Part shown: piece by piece, positions 8,627 to 20,100 of the stretch
Position numbering within the stretch: the first letter of the stretch is position 1
Layout of the letters: every line of letters begins with the position of its first letter
Assembly (NCBI GenBank): GCA_963753575.1
Contig: CAVWCR010000003.1
Coordinates: 4,402,001 to 4,466,000, forward strand
Length of the DNA stretch: 64,000 nt
Reading direction: 5' to 3'
From: VAZQ01 sp963753575
Lineage (GTDB): Bacteria; Pseudomonadota; Alphaproteobacteria; Rhizobiales; Xanthobacteraceae
Position numbers and translations under genes: made by a program
The notes under the pieces: model-generated
Told to the model about the DNA's origin: nothing
The model's input: the letters and a program-made list of their open reading frames with translations, nothing else
The model's database searches: none

Positions 8627-9163
8627 TCACGCCGCCAGCCGGTAGGCCGCTTCCACGATGTAAGGTCCGCCGCCCACCGAGGCGCGCGAGGAGAACAGCA
8701 CGAAACGCGTGACCCGGAACGACAGCGGCTGCAGGAACGCGCGCGTCGCCAGATAGTCGGCGACCTGGCGGCTCGACGAATCGCGCAGCCGCGCGAGCGT
8801 CACATGCGGCGTGTACTTGCGGCCCTCAGGCTCGAGCCCGACCCGCTGCATCAGCCGCTCGTGCTCGGCCTGCAGCTCCATCAGGGCTGCGGTCTGCGCC
8901 AGCGTCGCCACCACCGCCCGCGGCCGCCGCCCGCCGAATGCGGACAGGCCGTCAAATCGAAGCTCCAGCACCGGCCGCCTGACCTTGCCCAGCAGAGAGG
9001 CGACCTCGTGCGCCAGCGCGTCATCGACGTCGCCGATGAAGCGCAGCGTCAGATGGTAGTTCTCGGGATCGATCCAGCGCGCGCCCGGCAGCCCACCACG
9101 CAAGCTTGCGAGCGCCTCCGTCACGGAGGCCGGGAGTTCGAGACCGGTGAAGATGCGCAGCAT
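8627..9163 (-). CDS. thpR: RNA 2',3'-cyclic phosphodiesterase (2'-5' RNA ligase family)
   Basis: Member of the 2H phosphoesterase superfamily that opens 2',3'-cyclic phosphates on RNA ends in vitro. The two catalytic H-x-T-x motifs are HLTL (H37/T39) and HVTL (H120/T122), spaced as expected, with the typical N terminus MLRIFTGLELP. I place the start at 9163 because homologues begin here; the frame extends 17 codons further without conserved sequence. Length 178 residues. It lies downstream of the tesA-like gene on the same strand with a 73-bp gap, and converges with the acetyltransferase gene. Confidence 0.9.
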   Translation of the reverse strand: MLRIFTGLELPASVTEALASLRGGLPGARWIDPENYHLTLRFIGDVDDALAHEVASLLGKVRRPVLELRFDGLSAFGGRRPRAVVATLAQTAALMELQAEHERLMQRVGLEPEGRKYTPHVTLARLRDSSSRQVADYLATRAFLQPLSFRVTRFVLFSSRASVGGGPYIVEAAYRLAA

Positions 9164-9236
9164 GGCACGAAGCAATGGTACGAAAGCAATGGCACGATTG
9201 GTCCGCATCGACATGTGTCAGATACGGGTGTTGAAA

Positions 9237-9983
9237 TCAACCTCCGCGCTGAGGGCGCACCCGCGCCAATAGCTCCTCGACCTTCGGCAGGATGCGCCCG
9301 ACGATCACGTCGACGCCGGCTGCGGTCGGGTGCAGCCCGTCGCGCTGATTGAGCTTCGCCTCACCGGCAACGCCGTCGAGAAAAAACGGATAGAGCAGCA
9401 CGTGATACTTCGCCGCGATCTCCGGATAGATCGTCTCGAACCCGTTGACATAGTCGATGCCGAGATTAGGGAGCGCCCGCATGCCGGCGAGAAGCACCGC
9501 GATGCGGCGCTCGGTGAGCCGGTGCACGATGCCGTCAAGCGCGCGCTGTGTCACCGTGGGGGCGATCCCGCGCAGCATGTCGTTGGCGCCAAGCTCTACG
9601 ATCACCGCATCAGTGCCATCGGGGACCGACCAGTCGAGCCGCGCCAGCCCGCCGGTGGCGGTGTCGCCCGAGACCCCCGCATTGGCGATCTCGACCGCGT
9701 AGCCCTTCTCCCGCAAGGCCCGTTCGAGCCGGGCCGGAAACGCCGCGCTCGCCGGCAGATTGAAGCCCGCGGAGAGCGAATCCCCGAGCGCCACGATCCG
9801 CACGGGCGGCTTTTCGGCCGCAACGGCGACCTGCGGCTGCAGGAGCCATGCGGCCGCCACCACCATGGCCGCCATCACCATGATGGTCTGGACCAGCATT
9901 GTCTGGACCAGCGCGTCCGGCACCCCATATGAGCGAGGCTGCTTTCGCCTCGCGCCCATACCCAAGCGACGGAACCACCGCAT
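9237..9983 (-). CDS. tesA: SGNH-hydrolase arylesterase / TesA-like lysophospholipase
   Basis: Secreted or periplasmic GDSL esterase resembling TesA/arylesterase. Catalytic residues visible are S69 in VALGDSLSAGF, the block III asparagine N134 in LGANDML, and D215/H218 in RDGLHPT. A hydrophobic segment (residues 35-50) ending near QVAVAAEKPP forms the signal peptide, preceded by an unusually long basic N region if the ATG at 9983 is used. That ATG has a GAGGTG ribosome site 8 bases upstream; an ATG at 9899 would give a tighter signal peptide but has no clear site. The start codon overlaps the start of the divergent ABC gene (CATG), the usual tesA/ybbA arrangement. Confidence 0.88.
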   Translation of the reverse strand: MRWFRRLGMGARRKQPRSYGVPDALVQTMLVQTIMVMAAMVVAAAWLLQPQVAVAAEKPPVRIVALGDSLSAGFNLPASAAFPARLERALREKGYAVEIANAGVSGDTATGGLARLDWSVPDGTDAVIVELGANDMLRGIAPTVTQRALDGIVHRLTERRIAVLLAGMRALPNLGIDYVNGFETIYPEIAAKYHVLLYPFFLDGVAGEAKLNQRDGLHPTAAGVDVIVGRILPKVEELLARVRPQRGG

Positions 9984-10707
9984 GAACGACACCTCAGGCC
10001 TGCAGCGCGCAGCCGCTCCCGCGATTGCGCTTGCCGGCGTCAACCTGTCGCTCGGGCGGGGCGCTGCGCGGGTCCACATTCTCAAAAACATCGACCTGAA
10101 TATAGGCTGTGGCGAGGCGGTTGGTATGGTGGGCCCCTCGGGCTCGGGGAAATCGACCCTGCTGATGGTCATGGCGGGCCTCGAACGGCCGGACTCCGGC
10201 ACCGTCGTGGTTGCTGGTGAGACGCTGGGCGCCCTCGATGAGGATGCGCTGGCGCGCTTTCGCGGCCGCCATGTCGGCATTGTATTTCAGTCGTTCCACC
10301 TCATTCCGACCATGACGGCGCTCGAGAACGTCGCGGTGCCGCTCGAGCTCGTAGGCGTGCCCGACGCGATCGAGCGCGCCACACGCGAGCTGGCGGCAGT
10401 CGGCCTGTCCGAGCGTCGTCACCACTATCCGGCGCAACTGTCGGGCGGCGAGCAGCAGCGCGTGGCGCTCGCGCGCGCGCTGGCGCCCAATCCGGCGATC
10501 CTGATCGCGGACGAGCCCACCGGCAATCTCGACGAAACAACCGGCGCCGAGATCATCGGCCTGATGTTCAAGGGCCGCGCCGAGCGTGGCACCACGTTGG
10601 TGCTGGTGACGCACGACGCCGGCCTTGCCGCGCGCTGCGACCGCGTCGTGCGTTTGCGCTCCGGCCGGATTGAACAACCGTCCGCGCGCGCTGCGGTGAG
10701 CGCATGA
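9982..10707 (+). CDS. ybbA: YbbA-type ABC transporter ATP-binding protein
   Basis: ATPase of a MacB/LolD-class ABC system (YbbAP type). The 241-residue protein has Walker A GPSGSGKST (51-59), Q-loop VFQSFHLIPT, signature LSGGEQQRV (153-161), Walker B ILIADE (173-178) and the H-loop VLVTHD. The start at 9982 sits back to back with the tesA-like ATG. The stop overlaps the next gene by ATGA, so the permease is translationally coupled. Genome context (tesA-ybbA-ybbP) is conserved in proteobacteria; the substrate is unknown, with lipid or envelope-related export the usual suggestion. Confidence 0.93.
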   Translation: MNDTSGLQRAAAPAIALAGVNLSLGRGAARVHILKNIDLNIGCGEAVGMVGPSGSGKSTLLMVMAGLERPDSGTVVVAGETLGALDEDALARFRGRHVGIVFQSFHLIPTMTALENVAVPLELVGVPDAIERATRELAAVGLSERRHHYPAQLSGGEQQRVALARALAPNPAILIADEPTGNLDETTGAEIIGLMFKGRAERGTTLVLVTHDAGLAARCDRVVRLRSGRIEQPSARAAVSA

Positions 10708-13262
10708 CGTCCGCCTCCTTTGCCGCCCCGGCGCTGCCGTTGCGCCTTGCACTGCGCGAGCTGCGCGCGGGGCTGCGCGGCTTCTACGTGTTCATCGCCT
10801 GTATCGCGCTCGGCGTGATGGCGATCGCGGGCGTGGGCTCGCTCGCTTCCAGCCTCGCGGACGGGCTGGCGCGCGAGGGCCGCGTCATCCTGGGTGGCGA
10901 CCTGTCGTTCAATCTCAGTCAGCGCGAGGTCACCGCGCCCGAACGCTCATTCCTGGAGGCGCACGGACGCGTGTCGGCCGCCGCCAACATGCGCGCCATG
11001 GCGCGCACGGACGACGGCCGCACCGCGCTGGTCGAGCTCAAGGCGGTCGACGATGCCTATCCGCTGTTCGGCGCGGTGTCGCTCGAGCCCGCGCAGGCGC
11101 TGCCGGCGGCGCTGGCGCCGGCAAATGGCGTCTTCGGCGCCGCCGTCGATCGTACGCTCTTGGCGCGGCTCGACCTTGCGGTGGGCGCGCGCGTACGCAT
11201 CGGCGCCGCGACGTTCGAGCTGCGCGCCATTTTGCGGTCCGAGCCCGACAAGCTCGCCGGCGGCATCGGCTTCGGGCCACGGCTTCTTGTCAGCGAGGCC
11301 GCGCTGCGCGCGACCGGGCTGTTGCAGCCCGGCAGCCTGGTACGCTGGCGCTATCGCGTGCGGCTCCCCGACCAAGATGCCGACGAGGCGGCGGTGCGCC
11401 GGGTCGAGGCGGACGCACAAGCGAGCGAGCCGGACGCCGGCTGGGAAATCCGCAGCCGCACCAATGCGTCGCCTGCACTCGAGCGCAACGTCGAGCGCTT
11501 CACCCAATTCCTGACCCTGGTGGGGCTGACCGCGCTGCTTGTCGGCGGCGTCGGGGTCGCCAATGCGGTCAAAGGCCACCTCGATCGCAAGCGCGAGGTG
11601 ATTGCCACGCTCAAGTCACTCGGCGCCACCGGGCGCGAAGTGTTCACGATCTATCTCACGCAGACCATGCTGCTCGCCGGCATCGGCGCGCTACCTGGGC
11701 TTGTGGTCGGGGCAGCGCTGCCGTTTGCGATCAGCTGGAGCTTTGGCGCCATCATTCCGCTGCCGCTTGCGCCCGCGCTGCACCCGGCCGACCTGGCGCT
11801 CGCACTGGCCTACGGGCTGGTGACCGCGCTTGTGTTTGCGCTATGGCCGCTCGGGCGCGCGCATGACGTCTCGGTCTCCGCGTTGTTCCGCGACGAGGTC
11901 ACACCGGAGCGGCGGCGACCGCGACTGCCCTATATCGCGGCAACGGCGCTTGCTGCTGCAACGCTGGCGACGCTCGCCATCATGCTCGCCTACGATCGGC
12001 GCATCGCGGCGGTCTTCGTGGCTGCCGCCGTCGGCGTATTCGTGATGCTGCGCCTGGTGGCAAGCCTCGTCATGCTGGTCGCGCGCCACGCCCCGCACGC
12101 CCGCTCGACCATGCTGCGACTGGCGATCGCCAACATCCACCGCCCGGGCGCACTCACGGTGAGCGTCGTGCTGTCGCTCGGGCTCGGGCTGGCGCTGCTC
12201 GTCACCGTGATAGAGATCGAAGGCAACCTGCGGCAACAGTTCATGGCGGCGCTGCCCGAGAAGGCGCCGGCATTCTTTTTCCTCGACATCCAATCGGCCG
12301 ACGCCGAGCGCTTCGACGCCTTCATCCACGAGCATGCACCGCACGCGACGCTCGAGCGCGTGCCGATGCTGCGCGGCCGCATCGTGTCGGCCAACGGCAT
12401 CGCGGCCGAGGATCTCAAGCCGCCGCCGAGCGCCGCCTGGGTGCTGCAGAGCGACCGCGGCCTCACCTACACGGACGAGGTGCCGGCCGGCTCGCGCCTC
12501 GCCGAAGGCGAATGGTGGAAGCCCGGCTACCAGGGCCCGCCGCTCGTCTCGTTCGAGCAGAAGATCGCGGAAGGTCTCGGGCTCAAGATCGGCGATCCGG
12601 TTGTCGTCAATGTGCTCGGCCGCAGAATCACGGCGCGCATCGCCAATCTGCGCACGCTCGACTGGCAAAGCCTCGGCATCAACTTCGTCATGGTGTTCTC
12701 ACCCAACACGTTCCGCGGCGCACCGGTGACCCATATCGCCACCATCACCTATCCGGGCGGCAGCACCGCCGAGGACGAAGTCGCGCTGCTCAAAGCTGCG
12801 GCAGCCGCCTTTCCTTCCGTAACCGCGGTCCGGGTACGCGAAGCGATCGAGGCCTTCGGGGGGATCGTGTCCAACCTGGTGCTGGCGATCCGCGGCGCGA
12901 GCGCCCTCACCTTGGTGATGGCCGTGCTGGTGCTCGGCGGCGCGCTCGCGGCCGGGCACCGCCACCGGGTCTATGACGCTGTCGTTCTACGGACCCTCGG
13001 GGCGACCCGCGGCCAGCTGATCCTCGCTTATGGCCTGGAATACCTGCTGATCGGCACCGCCACGGCCGTATTCGGCGTCGCGGCCGGCTCGCTGGCGGCC
13101 GCCATGGTCACGACGAAACTGATGAACCTGCCTTTCGTCTGGCTGCCCGGGCCGGCGGCAGTCGCGGCACTCGCGTCGGTAGCAGCAACAGTCGTCCTCG
13201 GGCTTGCGGGCACCTTCACGGTGCTGGGCCAGAAGCCGGCCCCCGTATTGCGATCTCTGTAA
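10704..13262 (+). CDS. ybbP: YbbP-type FtsX-like ABC permease
   Basis: Large membrane permease partner of the preceding ATPase, 852 residues. It has an N-terminal TM segment (FYVFIACIALGVMAIAGVGS), a periplasmic region, a first FtsX domain (three TM helices near 270-400), a second set near 420-480, a second large periplasmic region, and a C-terminal FtsX domain (AIRGASALTLVMAVLVLGGA onward, ending FTVLGQKPAPVLRSL). It lacks its own ATPase domain. ATGA overlap with ybbA implies a two-gene operon. The duplicated FtsX architecture is typical of YbbP. Substrate unknown. Confidence 0.92.
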   Translation: MTSASFAAPALPLRLALRELRAGLRGFYVFIACIALGVMAIAGVGSLASSLADGLAREGRVILGGDLSFNLSQREVTAPERSFLEAHGRVSAAANMRAMARTDDGRTALVELKAVDDAYPLFGAVSLEPAQALPAALAPANGVFGAAVDRTLLARLDLAVGARVRIGAATFELRAILRSEPDKLAGGIGFGPRLLVSEAALRATGLLQPGSLVRWRYRVRLPDQDADEAAVRRVEADAQASEPDAGWEIRSRTNASPALERNVERFTQFLTLVGLTALLVGGVGVANAVKGHLDRKREVIATLKSLGATGREVFTIYLTQTMLLAGIGALPGLVVGAALPFAISWSFGAIIPLPLAPALHPADLALALAYGLVTALVFALWPLGRAHDVSVSALFRDEVTPERRRPRLPYIAATALAAATLATLAIMLAYDRRIAAVFVAAAVGVFVMLRLVASLVMLVARHAPHARSTMLRLAIANIHRPGALTVSVVLSLGLGLALLVTVIEIEGNLRQQFMAALPEKAPAFFFLDIQSADAERFDAFIHEHAPHATLERVPMLRGRIVSANGIAAEDLKPPPSAAWVLQSDRGLTYTDEVPAGSRLAEGEWWKPGYQGPPLVSFEQKIAEGLGLKIGDPVVVNVLGRRITARIANLRTLDWQSLGINFVMVFSPNTFRGAPVTHIATITYPGGSTAEDEVALLKAAAAAFPSVTAVRVREAIEAFGGIVSNLVLAIRGASALTLVMAVLVLGGALAAGHRHRVYDAVVLRTLGATRGQLILAYGLEYLLIGTATAVFGVAAGSLAAAMVTTKLMNLPFVWLPGPAAVAALASVAATVVLGLAGTFTVLGQKPAPVLRSL

Positions 13263-13527
13263 AAGGCCCTGCCGCCGTCGTAGGCGAGAATGGGCGGACG
13301 GACGGTATGTGGGCGCATTTTGTCACATTGCGTTTTGGCGTTTTGGTAACCCGCCAGGGACTAAAATCAGGACGGAAAGGCCGATTTCCCAACCATTAAC
13401 AAAACCGCTCCGGGGCTCTGGCGCGACGGCCAAACCAACACTAAATTCACCGCATGTGGCTTGCGCCCGGGATATTGGCGCGTGCCGAGCAGCCGGCCTA
13501 CCGCCGGTTCAGAGAGAGGGAACTTCC

Positions 13528-14298
13528 ATGTCGGACTTCGACCGGAACTACGCGGCCACGCGCGGCGTCGGTACGGACCGTGCGGTTGCTATCGATGAAG
13601 GCCTGCGGGCCTATATGCTCCGCGTTTACAACACCATGGCCATCGGCGTGGCGCTGACCGGCGTCGCCGCATGGCTCGCATTCCAGATGGCCGGCGGCGA
13701 CGCGATCGTGATCTCCGGGCGCGGCATCTCCGGTCTGACCGACTTCGGCCGGCTGATCTTCAGCACGCCAGGCCAGCTCCTCCTGTTCTTCGGAACGCTC
13801 GGACTGGTGTTCTTCATCAGCTGGCGCATCGATCGGCTTAGCGTTGGCACCGCGCTGACGCTGTTCCTGGCTTACGCAGGGCTGCTCGGCGTGATGCTGT
13901 CGACGATCTTTGCAGTCTACACAGGTCAATCGATCACGCGGGTGTTCTTCATCTCGGCGGCCTCCTTCGGAGCGCTCAGCCTCTATGGCTACACAACCCA
14001 GCGAGACCTGTCGGCGCTGGGCGCGTTCCTGTTCATGGGCCTGATCGGACTGATCCTGGCCGTGCTGGTCAACATGTTCTTCCAGAGCTCGATGATGAGC
14101 TTCATCATCTCCTGCATCGGCGTGCTGATCTTCGCGGGCCTGACCGCCTATGACACGCAGAAGGTCAAGGAGATCTATGACGTGCAGGACGACGGCACGG
14201 TCGTCGGCCGCAAGGCCGTGATGGGCGCGCTGACGCTCTATCTCGACTTCATCAACCTGTTCCTGTTCCTGCTGCGCCTGCTCGGCGACCGCCGCTGA
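13528..14298 (+). CDS. Bax inhibitor-1/YccA family membrane protein
   Basis: Seven-TM protein of the Bax inhibitor-1 (TMBIM/YccA/YbhL) family; bacterial members are pH-sensitive calcium-leak channels or FtsH-interacting proteins. I choose ATG 13528, which follows an AGAGGGA ribosome site, giving 256 residues. Family features are the N-terminal YMLRVYNTMAIGVALTGVAAW, the helix ISAASFGALSLYGYTTQRDLS, and the C-terminal TAYDTQKVKEIY with LYLDFINLFLFLLRLLG. A strong intrinsic terminator directly follows (14322-14355), so the gene is probably monocistronic. Confidence 0.92.
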   Translation: MSDFDRNYAATRGVGTDRAVAIDEGLRAYMLRVYNTMAIGVALTGVAAWLAFQMAGGDAIVISGRGISGLTDFGRLIFSTPGQLLLFFGTLGLVFFISWRIDRLSVGTALTLFLAYAGLLGVMLSTIFAVYTGQSITRVFFISAASFGALSLYGYTTQRDLSALGAFLFMGLIGLILAVLVNMFFQSSMMSFIISCIGVLIFAGLTAYDTQKVKEIYDVQDDGTVVGRKAVMGALTLYLDFINLFLFLLRLLGDRR

Positions 14299-14321
14299 GT
14301 ATCACGGCAGCCAATGTTGCA

Positions 14322-14355
14322 GCGCCCCGGCCCAAGGCCGGGGCGCTTTGTTTTT
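14322..14355 (+). terminator. Rho-independent terminator after the Bax1-like gene
   Basis: Perfect 11-bp stem GCGCCCCGGCC / GGCCGGGGCGC with a CAA loop (14322-14346), followed by TTTGTTTTT. Lies 24 bp after the stop codon. Confidence 0.92.
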
Positions 14356-14427
14356 GCGCGCCGACAGACATCGGACGATCGTAGGGTTATCATTGTCCGC
14401 TTCCATCGTCCGTCTCTGCATTGCCTG

Positions 14428-14613
14428 GTGCCCGACGTTCCAATCCGCCTCGCCCGGTCCGCCGACATCGCCGCGATCTCGATCGCGCTGCATGAAGCAG
14501 CCGGCTTCCGGCGGATCGGAACGTTCGATGCGGTCGGATTCAAATTTGGCCGCTGGCTCGACAGCGTGCTGATGCAACGGCCGCTCGGCAAGGGCGCAGC
14601 GGCAGAACCATAG
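14428..14613 (+). pseudogene. Remnant of a phosphinothricin-type GNAT acetyltransferase
   Basis: The translated frame joins an N-terminal GNAT start (VPIRLARSADIAAI) directly to the C-terminal block of Pat-like acetyltransferases (SIALHEAAGFRRIGTFDAVG then FKFGRWLDSVLMQRPLGKG). In intact family members roughly 120 residues, including the acetyl-CoA loop, separate these blocks. Here they are fused in frame, so this looks like an internal deletion that removed the catalytic core. There is no ribosome site and the segment lies just after the terminator of the Bax1-like gene. It is almost certainly non-functional. Confidence 0.75.
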
Positions 14614-14616
14614 CCT

Positions 14617-14988
14617 TCAGCCCACGACTGCGAGCGACCGGTCGATCGAGCGCAGCACGCGGTCGAGCTCGGGTCCGCGGCGCACGATCAGGCCGGTGGC
14701 GGAGATCACGCTGTAGGCGCCCTGGCGGCGCGCCAGTCGCGGATTCTTCTCGATGCGGTAGATCGGCACTTCGGAGCTGCGGCGGAAGACGGAGAAGACG
14801 GCACGGTCCTTGAGGAAATCGATCGCGTAGTCGCGCCATTCGCCGGCCGCAACCTTGCGGCCGTACAGCCCGAGCAGCCGATCAAGCTCGCGCCGACTGA
14901 ACGTCACCCGCTGTACGGGGGCGAGGGCCGCAGCTGCCTCGCCCCCGTGAAACTGGCTGGGTTCGATGTCGCCTGTACCAACCGCCAT
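14617..14988 (-). CDS. DUF2794 domain protein
   Basis: Small alphaproteobacterial protein of unknown function (DUF2794), 123 residues. I choose ATG 14988 since a strong AGGGAGG ribosome site sits just before it; the frame could extend seven codons upstream. Recognisable family blocks are VTFSRRELDRLLGLYGRKVA, GEWRDYAIDFL, AVFSVFRRSSEVPIYRIEK and RRQGAYSVISATGLI. No TM segment or catalytic motif is evident. It converges with the acetyltransferase remnant, ending 3 bases from it. Confidence 0.85.
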   Translation of the reverse strand: MAVGTGDIEPSQFHGGEAAAALAPVQRVTFSRRELDRLLGLYGRKVAAGEWRDYAIDFLKDRAVFSVFRRSSEVPIYRIEKNPRLARRQGAYSVISATGLIVRRGPELDRVLRSIDRSLAVVG

Positions 14989-15224
14989 TGGCGCCTCCCT
15001 TTTTGTCACCTGACCGCGTCACCTGACTGTCACAACATAATGATTGCGCCAGACGCGTGCGTCGGCAAGAGGCTCGCCAAAATACCTTTCTGTCCAAAGC
15101 TGCCTTGGTGCGACATTTCGCGCCATACGGTAGTAACGCTGCCGCTCACGTGTTCGTCAATGGAATCATAATGCGGCCTGAATTCCGACAAGCGGGGGTC
15201 AACCTGGGTTGCAATATGCAGCCC

Positions 15225-15369
15225 TGTTGCCTCAGGGCTCGGTCTGCTTTCGAGCGACGGATTCCTCAGCCCCCCAGCCCCCCGGAGCTTGGATCGGACC
15301 GGGCCCAAGAGGCAGCTAATATTCAATCCCCAAATGGCTTCAGGGCCGGCGCAAGCCGGCCCTTTTTTT
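15225..15369 (+). ncRNA. Candidate small RNA with intrinsic terminator
   Basis: No gene precedes this plus-strand terminator, so it should end an RNA that starts in the intergenic region. A closing stem is visible: 15229-15244 (GCCTCAGGGCTCGGTC) pairs with 15297-15313 (GACCGGGCCCAAGAGGC) with small bulges. Inside are a UUCG-capped hairpin (GCTTTCGAGC) and a C-rich single-stranded stretch (15269-15283) that could pair with ribosome-binding sites. The 5' end is not determined. It could instead be a leader/attenuator of the downstream hydrolase gene. Confidence 0.4.
15343..15369 (+). terminator. Rho-independent terminator of the candidate sRNA
   Basis: Perfect 8-bp stem GGGCCGGC / GCCGGCCC with a GCAA tetraloop, followed by seven T. 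It lies upstream, not downstream, of the nearest plus-strand gene. Confidence 0.88.
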
Positions 15370-15465
15370 GGGCATGGACTGTCTCACACGCGACCGCAAC
15401 ACCCATGCATTGCCTCGCTACCGGGCAGAGACTAGGTTCCTGATCGAGAAAGGCAGGAGCGCACG

Positions 15466-16161
15466 ATGGCCCGAGATTTCGAAGACCACTGCTGGACGGA
15501 CATTATCGATCCTGACACCCTGCAGATCTATCAGGCCTATCACCGCAAGATTTACGTCGGCGAAAACCCGGCGATCCTGGCGATCGACCTCTACAACAAG
15601 GCCTATCTGGGCGGAAACCGACCGGTCAAAGAGGTTGACCGCGAGTTCTCGGGCTCCTGCGGCGAGCATGCCTGGAAGGCCCTTCCCCCCACCCAACGGC
15701 TGTTCGCGGCGGCGCGCCGCGCCGGCGTGCCGGTGATCTACACCACGCGCCACGTCGACACCCGCGGCGTGCAATCAACCAACCGCAACCTCAAGAAGCT
15801 CGCCGACGACGTCTATGACATCAAGGCGGAGGTGGCGCCGGAGCCGGGCGAGCTTGTGATCTACAAGGAGCGCGCTTCCGGATTCTTCGGCACGCCGCTG
15901 ATCGCGCACCTGCAGATGATGAAGATCGACAGCCTGATCATTTGCGGCGAGAGCACGTCGGGCTGCGTGCGCGCCTCGACCGTCGACGCCTATTCGTACG
16001 GCTTCCACAACGTCGTGGTGGAGGAATGCACCTACGACCGCTCGCCGATCTGCCACAAGGTCAACCTCTTCGACCTGCACCACAAATATGCGGACGTCAT
16101 GCACGTCGAAGAGGTGCTGGCGCATCTCGACGGGCTGGCGCAAGTCCGCAAGGTCGCTTGA
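15466..16161 (+). CDS. Isochorismatase-fold cysteine hydrolase (N-carbamoylsarcosine amidase-like)
   Basis: Cysteine hydrolase of the isochorismatase superfamily, 231 residues; close relatives hydrolyse amides such as N-carbamoylsarcosine or maleamate. The catalytic triad is visible as D41 (ILAIDLYNKAYLGG), K134 (VIYKERASGFFGT) and C167 (GESTSGCVRASTVDAYSYGF). An AGGAG ribosome site precedes the ATG. It stands alone between the candidate sRNA terminator and the convergent DUF1223 gene, so context gives no substrate. The N-terminal 30 residues (FEDHCWTDIIDPDTLQIY) resemble the amidase subgroup rather than entB-type isochorismatases. Confidence 0.88.
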   Translation: MARDFEDHCWTDIIDPDTLQIYQAYHRKIYVGENPAILAIDLYNKAYLGGNRPVKEVDREFSGSCGEHAWKALPPTQRLFAAARRAGVPVIYTTRHVDTRGVQSTNRNLKKLADDVYDIKAEVAPEPGELVIYKERASGFFGTPLIAHLQMMKIDSLIICGESTSGCVRASTVDAYSYGFHNVVVEECTYDRSPICHKVNLFDLHHKYADVMHVEEVLAHLDGLAQVRKVA

Positions 16162-16214
16162 CGGAACGCCCGGCTGCCGCGAGACCGCGTGAAATAACGG
16201 CGCGCCTGCGCCGA

Positions 16215-16946
16215 TCAGTGGACCGAGGCCTGCGCCGCGCCGAGGATGAGGCCCGGCCGCTCATAGGTGCCGCTCTGTACGAGCACCGCCGCGGTGGTGA
16301 TGCCGGCGCCGTTGATCTCCTGCAGCGGCGCGCTCCAGGTCTTGCCATCGGCGGTGGCAAGCCGGTGCCACTTGCGCGCCACGTTGTGATACGTGATCGA
16401 CTTGCCCTTGTTCTCGCCGCGCTTGATCGCAACGGTCACCGCCTTGGCGAGGCTCACGACCCACACCTCCGCCGCCGGCGCGTGGCCGTTGTCCGCGAGC
16501 GCGGCCGTAAGGCGTCCGCCGGCGATCGACAAGGTGACGGGCAATGAGAGCGCCGCAGGATTCTGCCGGCTCTTGGCGATCATTCGCTCGATCGCGGCGC
16601 GGTCGCTGCCGAGGGCGTGGAAGCTGCCGTTAACCACCACCTGCGGCGTATAGAGTTCGCGGTCGGCCCGCACCTTCGAATAGGCGCGCTGACGGGCCGT
16701 GTTGCGAGGATCGGCCAGGGTGTCCCTCCAGCCCAGATAGTCCCAATAGTCGATTGGCAGACTCATCGACACAATCGAGGGGTCTTTTGCGAACTCCCCC
16801 ATCAGCCGGTCGGCCGCCGGGCACGAGGAACAGCCCTGACTGGTAAACAGCTCGATCACGGCCCGGGTTTGGGCATGGGCGACAGACAACGCGGCCGCCG
16901 AGGCACAAGCCACAACCGCCACATAGGCGAGGCTACGACCAAACAT
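16215..16946 (-). CDS. DUF1223 thioredoxin-like secreted protein
   Basis: Periplasmic thioredoxin-fold protein of the DUF1223 family, 243 residues, function unknown. A signal peptide (to about ALSVAHAQ) is followed by the family signature VIELFTSQGCSSCPAADRLM, with a CSSC pair in the thioredoxin position, then PIDYWDYLGWRD and the C-terminal beta-rich domain (AEVWVVSLAKAVTVAIKRGE). A GGAGG ribosome site precedes the ATG. It is downstream of nothing obvious and reads toward the hydrolase gene. A redox role is plausible but unproven. Confidence 0.88.
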   Translation of the reverse strand: MFGRSLAYVAVVACASAAALSVAHAQTRAVIELFTSQGCSSCPAADRLMGEFAKDPSIVSMSLPIDYWDYLGWRDTLADPRNTARQRAYSKVRADRELYTPQVVVNGSFHALGSDRAAIERMIAKSRQNPAALSLPVTLSIAGGRLTAALADNGHAPAAEVWVVSLAKAVTVAIKRGENKGKSITYHNVARKWHRLATADGKTWSAPLQEINGAGITTAAVLVQSGTYERPGLILGAAQASVH

Positions 16947-17059
16947 CCTGGCCCTCCATGCCCCCCAGAGCCTCCGCGTTCCGCCCGCTACATATGCTGT
17001 TTAGTAGCCCGCGCGATCACCTGCCACTCACTTCGCAGTGAGGGCGCTGGTGGCTGCCG

Positions 17060-19846
<2,787 letters not shown>

Positions 19847-20100
19847 GTTAGTCGTTTCCCATCCGACCGGAGGGCGCCCGATTCCGGTATTATCCTACCG
19901 GTGTCGCCCCAGTGTCGCCGGTCGCGACGTCCGCGTTTTCGAGGTGAACGCAGATAGTTGGGGCTTATAGGGTCTTTTTTTGTGCCGTTCCAGATAATCG
20001 ACACTCCTCAACAACATGGATAGGAAATTCACCGACCTTTCTTACCGTGCAATAGGCAGAGTCTATGGGCTCGCGGAGGTTGCTGGGGGGTCGGGGGGCC

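Larger units (their letters stand above)
14989..15465. other. Gene-free region upstream of the isochorismatase gene
   Basis: A 477-bp stretch with no believable protein. It must carry the promoter of the minus-strand DUF2794 gene. Its right half ends in a strong plus-strand terminator preceded by a long-range stem (candidate sRNA, listed separately). The remaining 96 bp before 15466 form the leader of the hydrolase gene, with an AGGAG ribosome site. Confidence 0.6.

Noticed and set aside
13204..13527. N-terminal extension of the Bax1-like gene
   Set aside because: Overlaps the end of ybbP; the ATG at 13528 has the ribosome site and matches family N termini.
15225..15369. 6S RNA or SRP RNA identity for the candidate sRNA
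   Set aside because: The stem length and the missing conserved SRP tetraloop/asymmetric loop motifs do not fit; kept as unnamed candidate.
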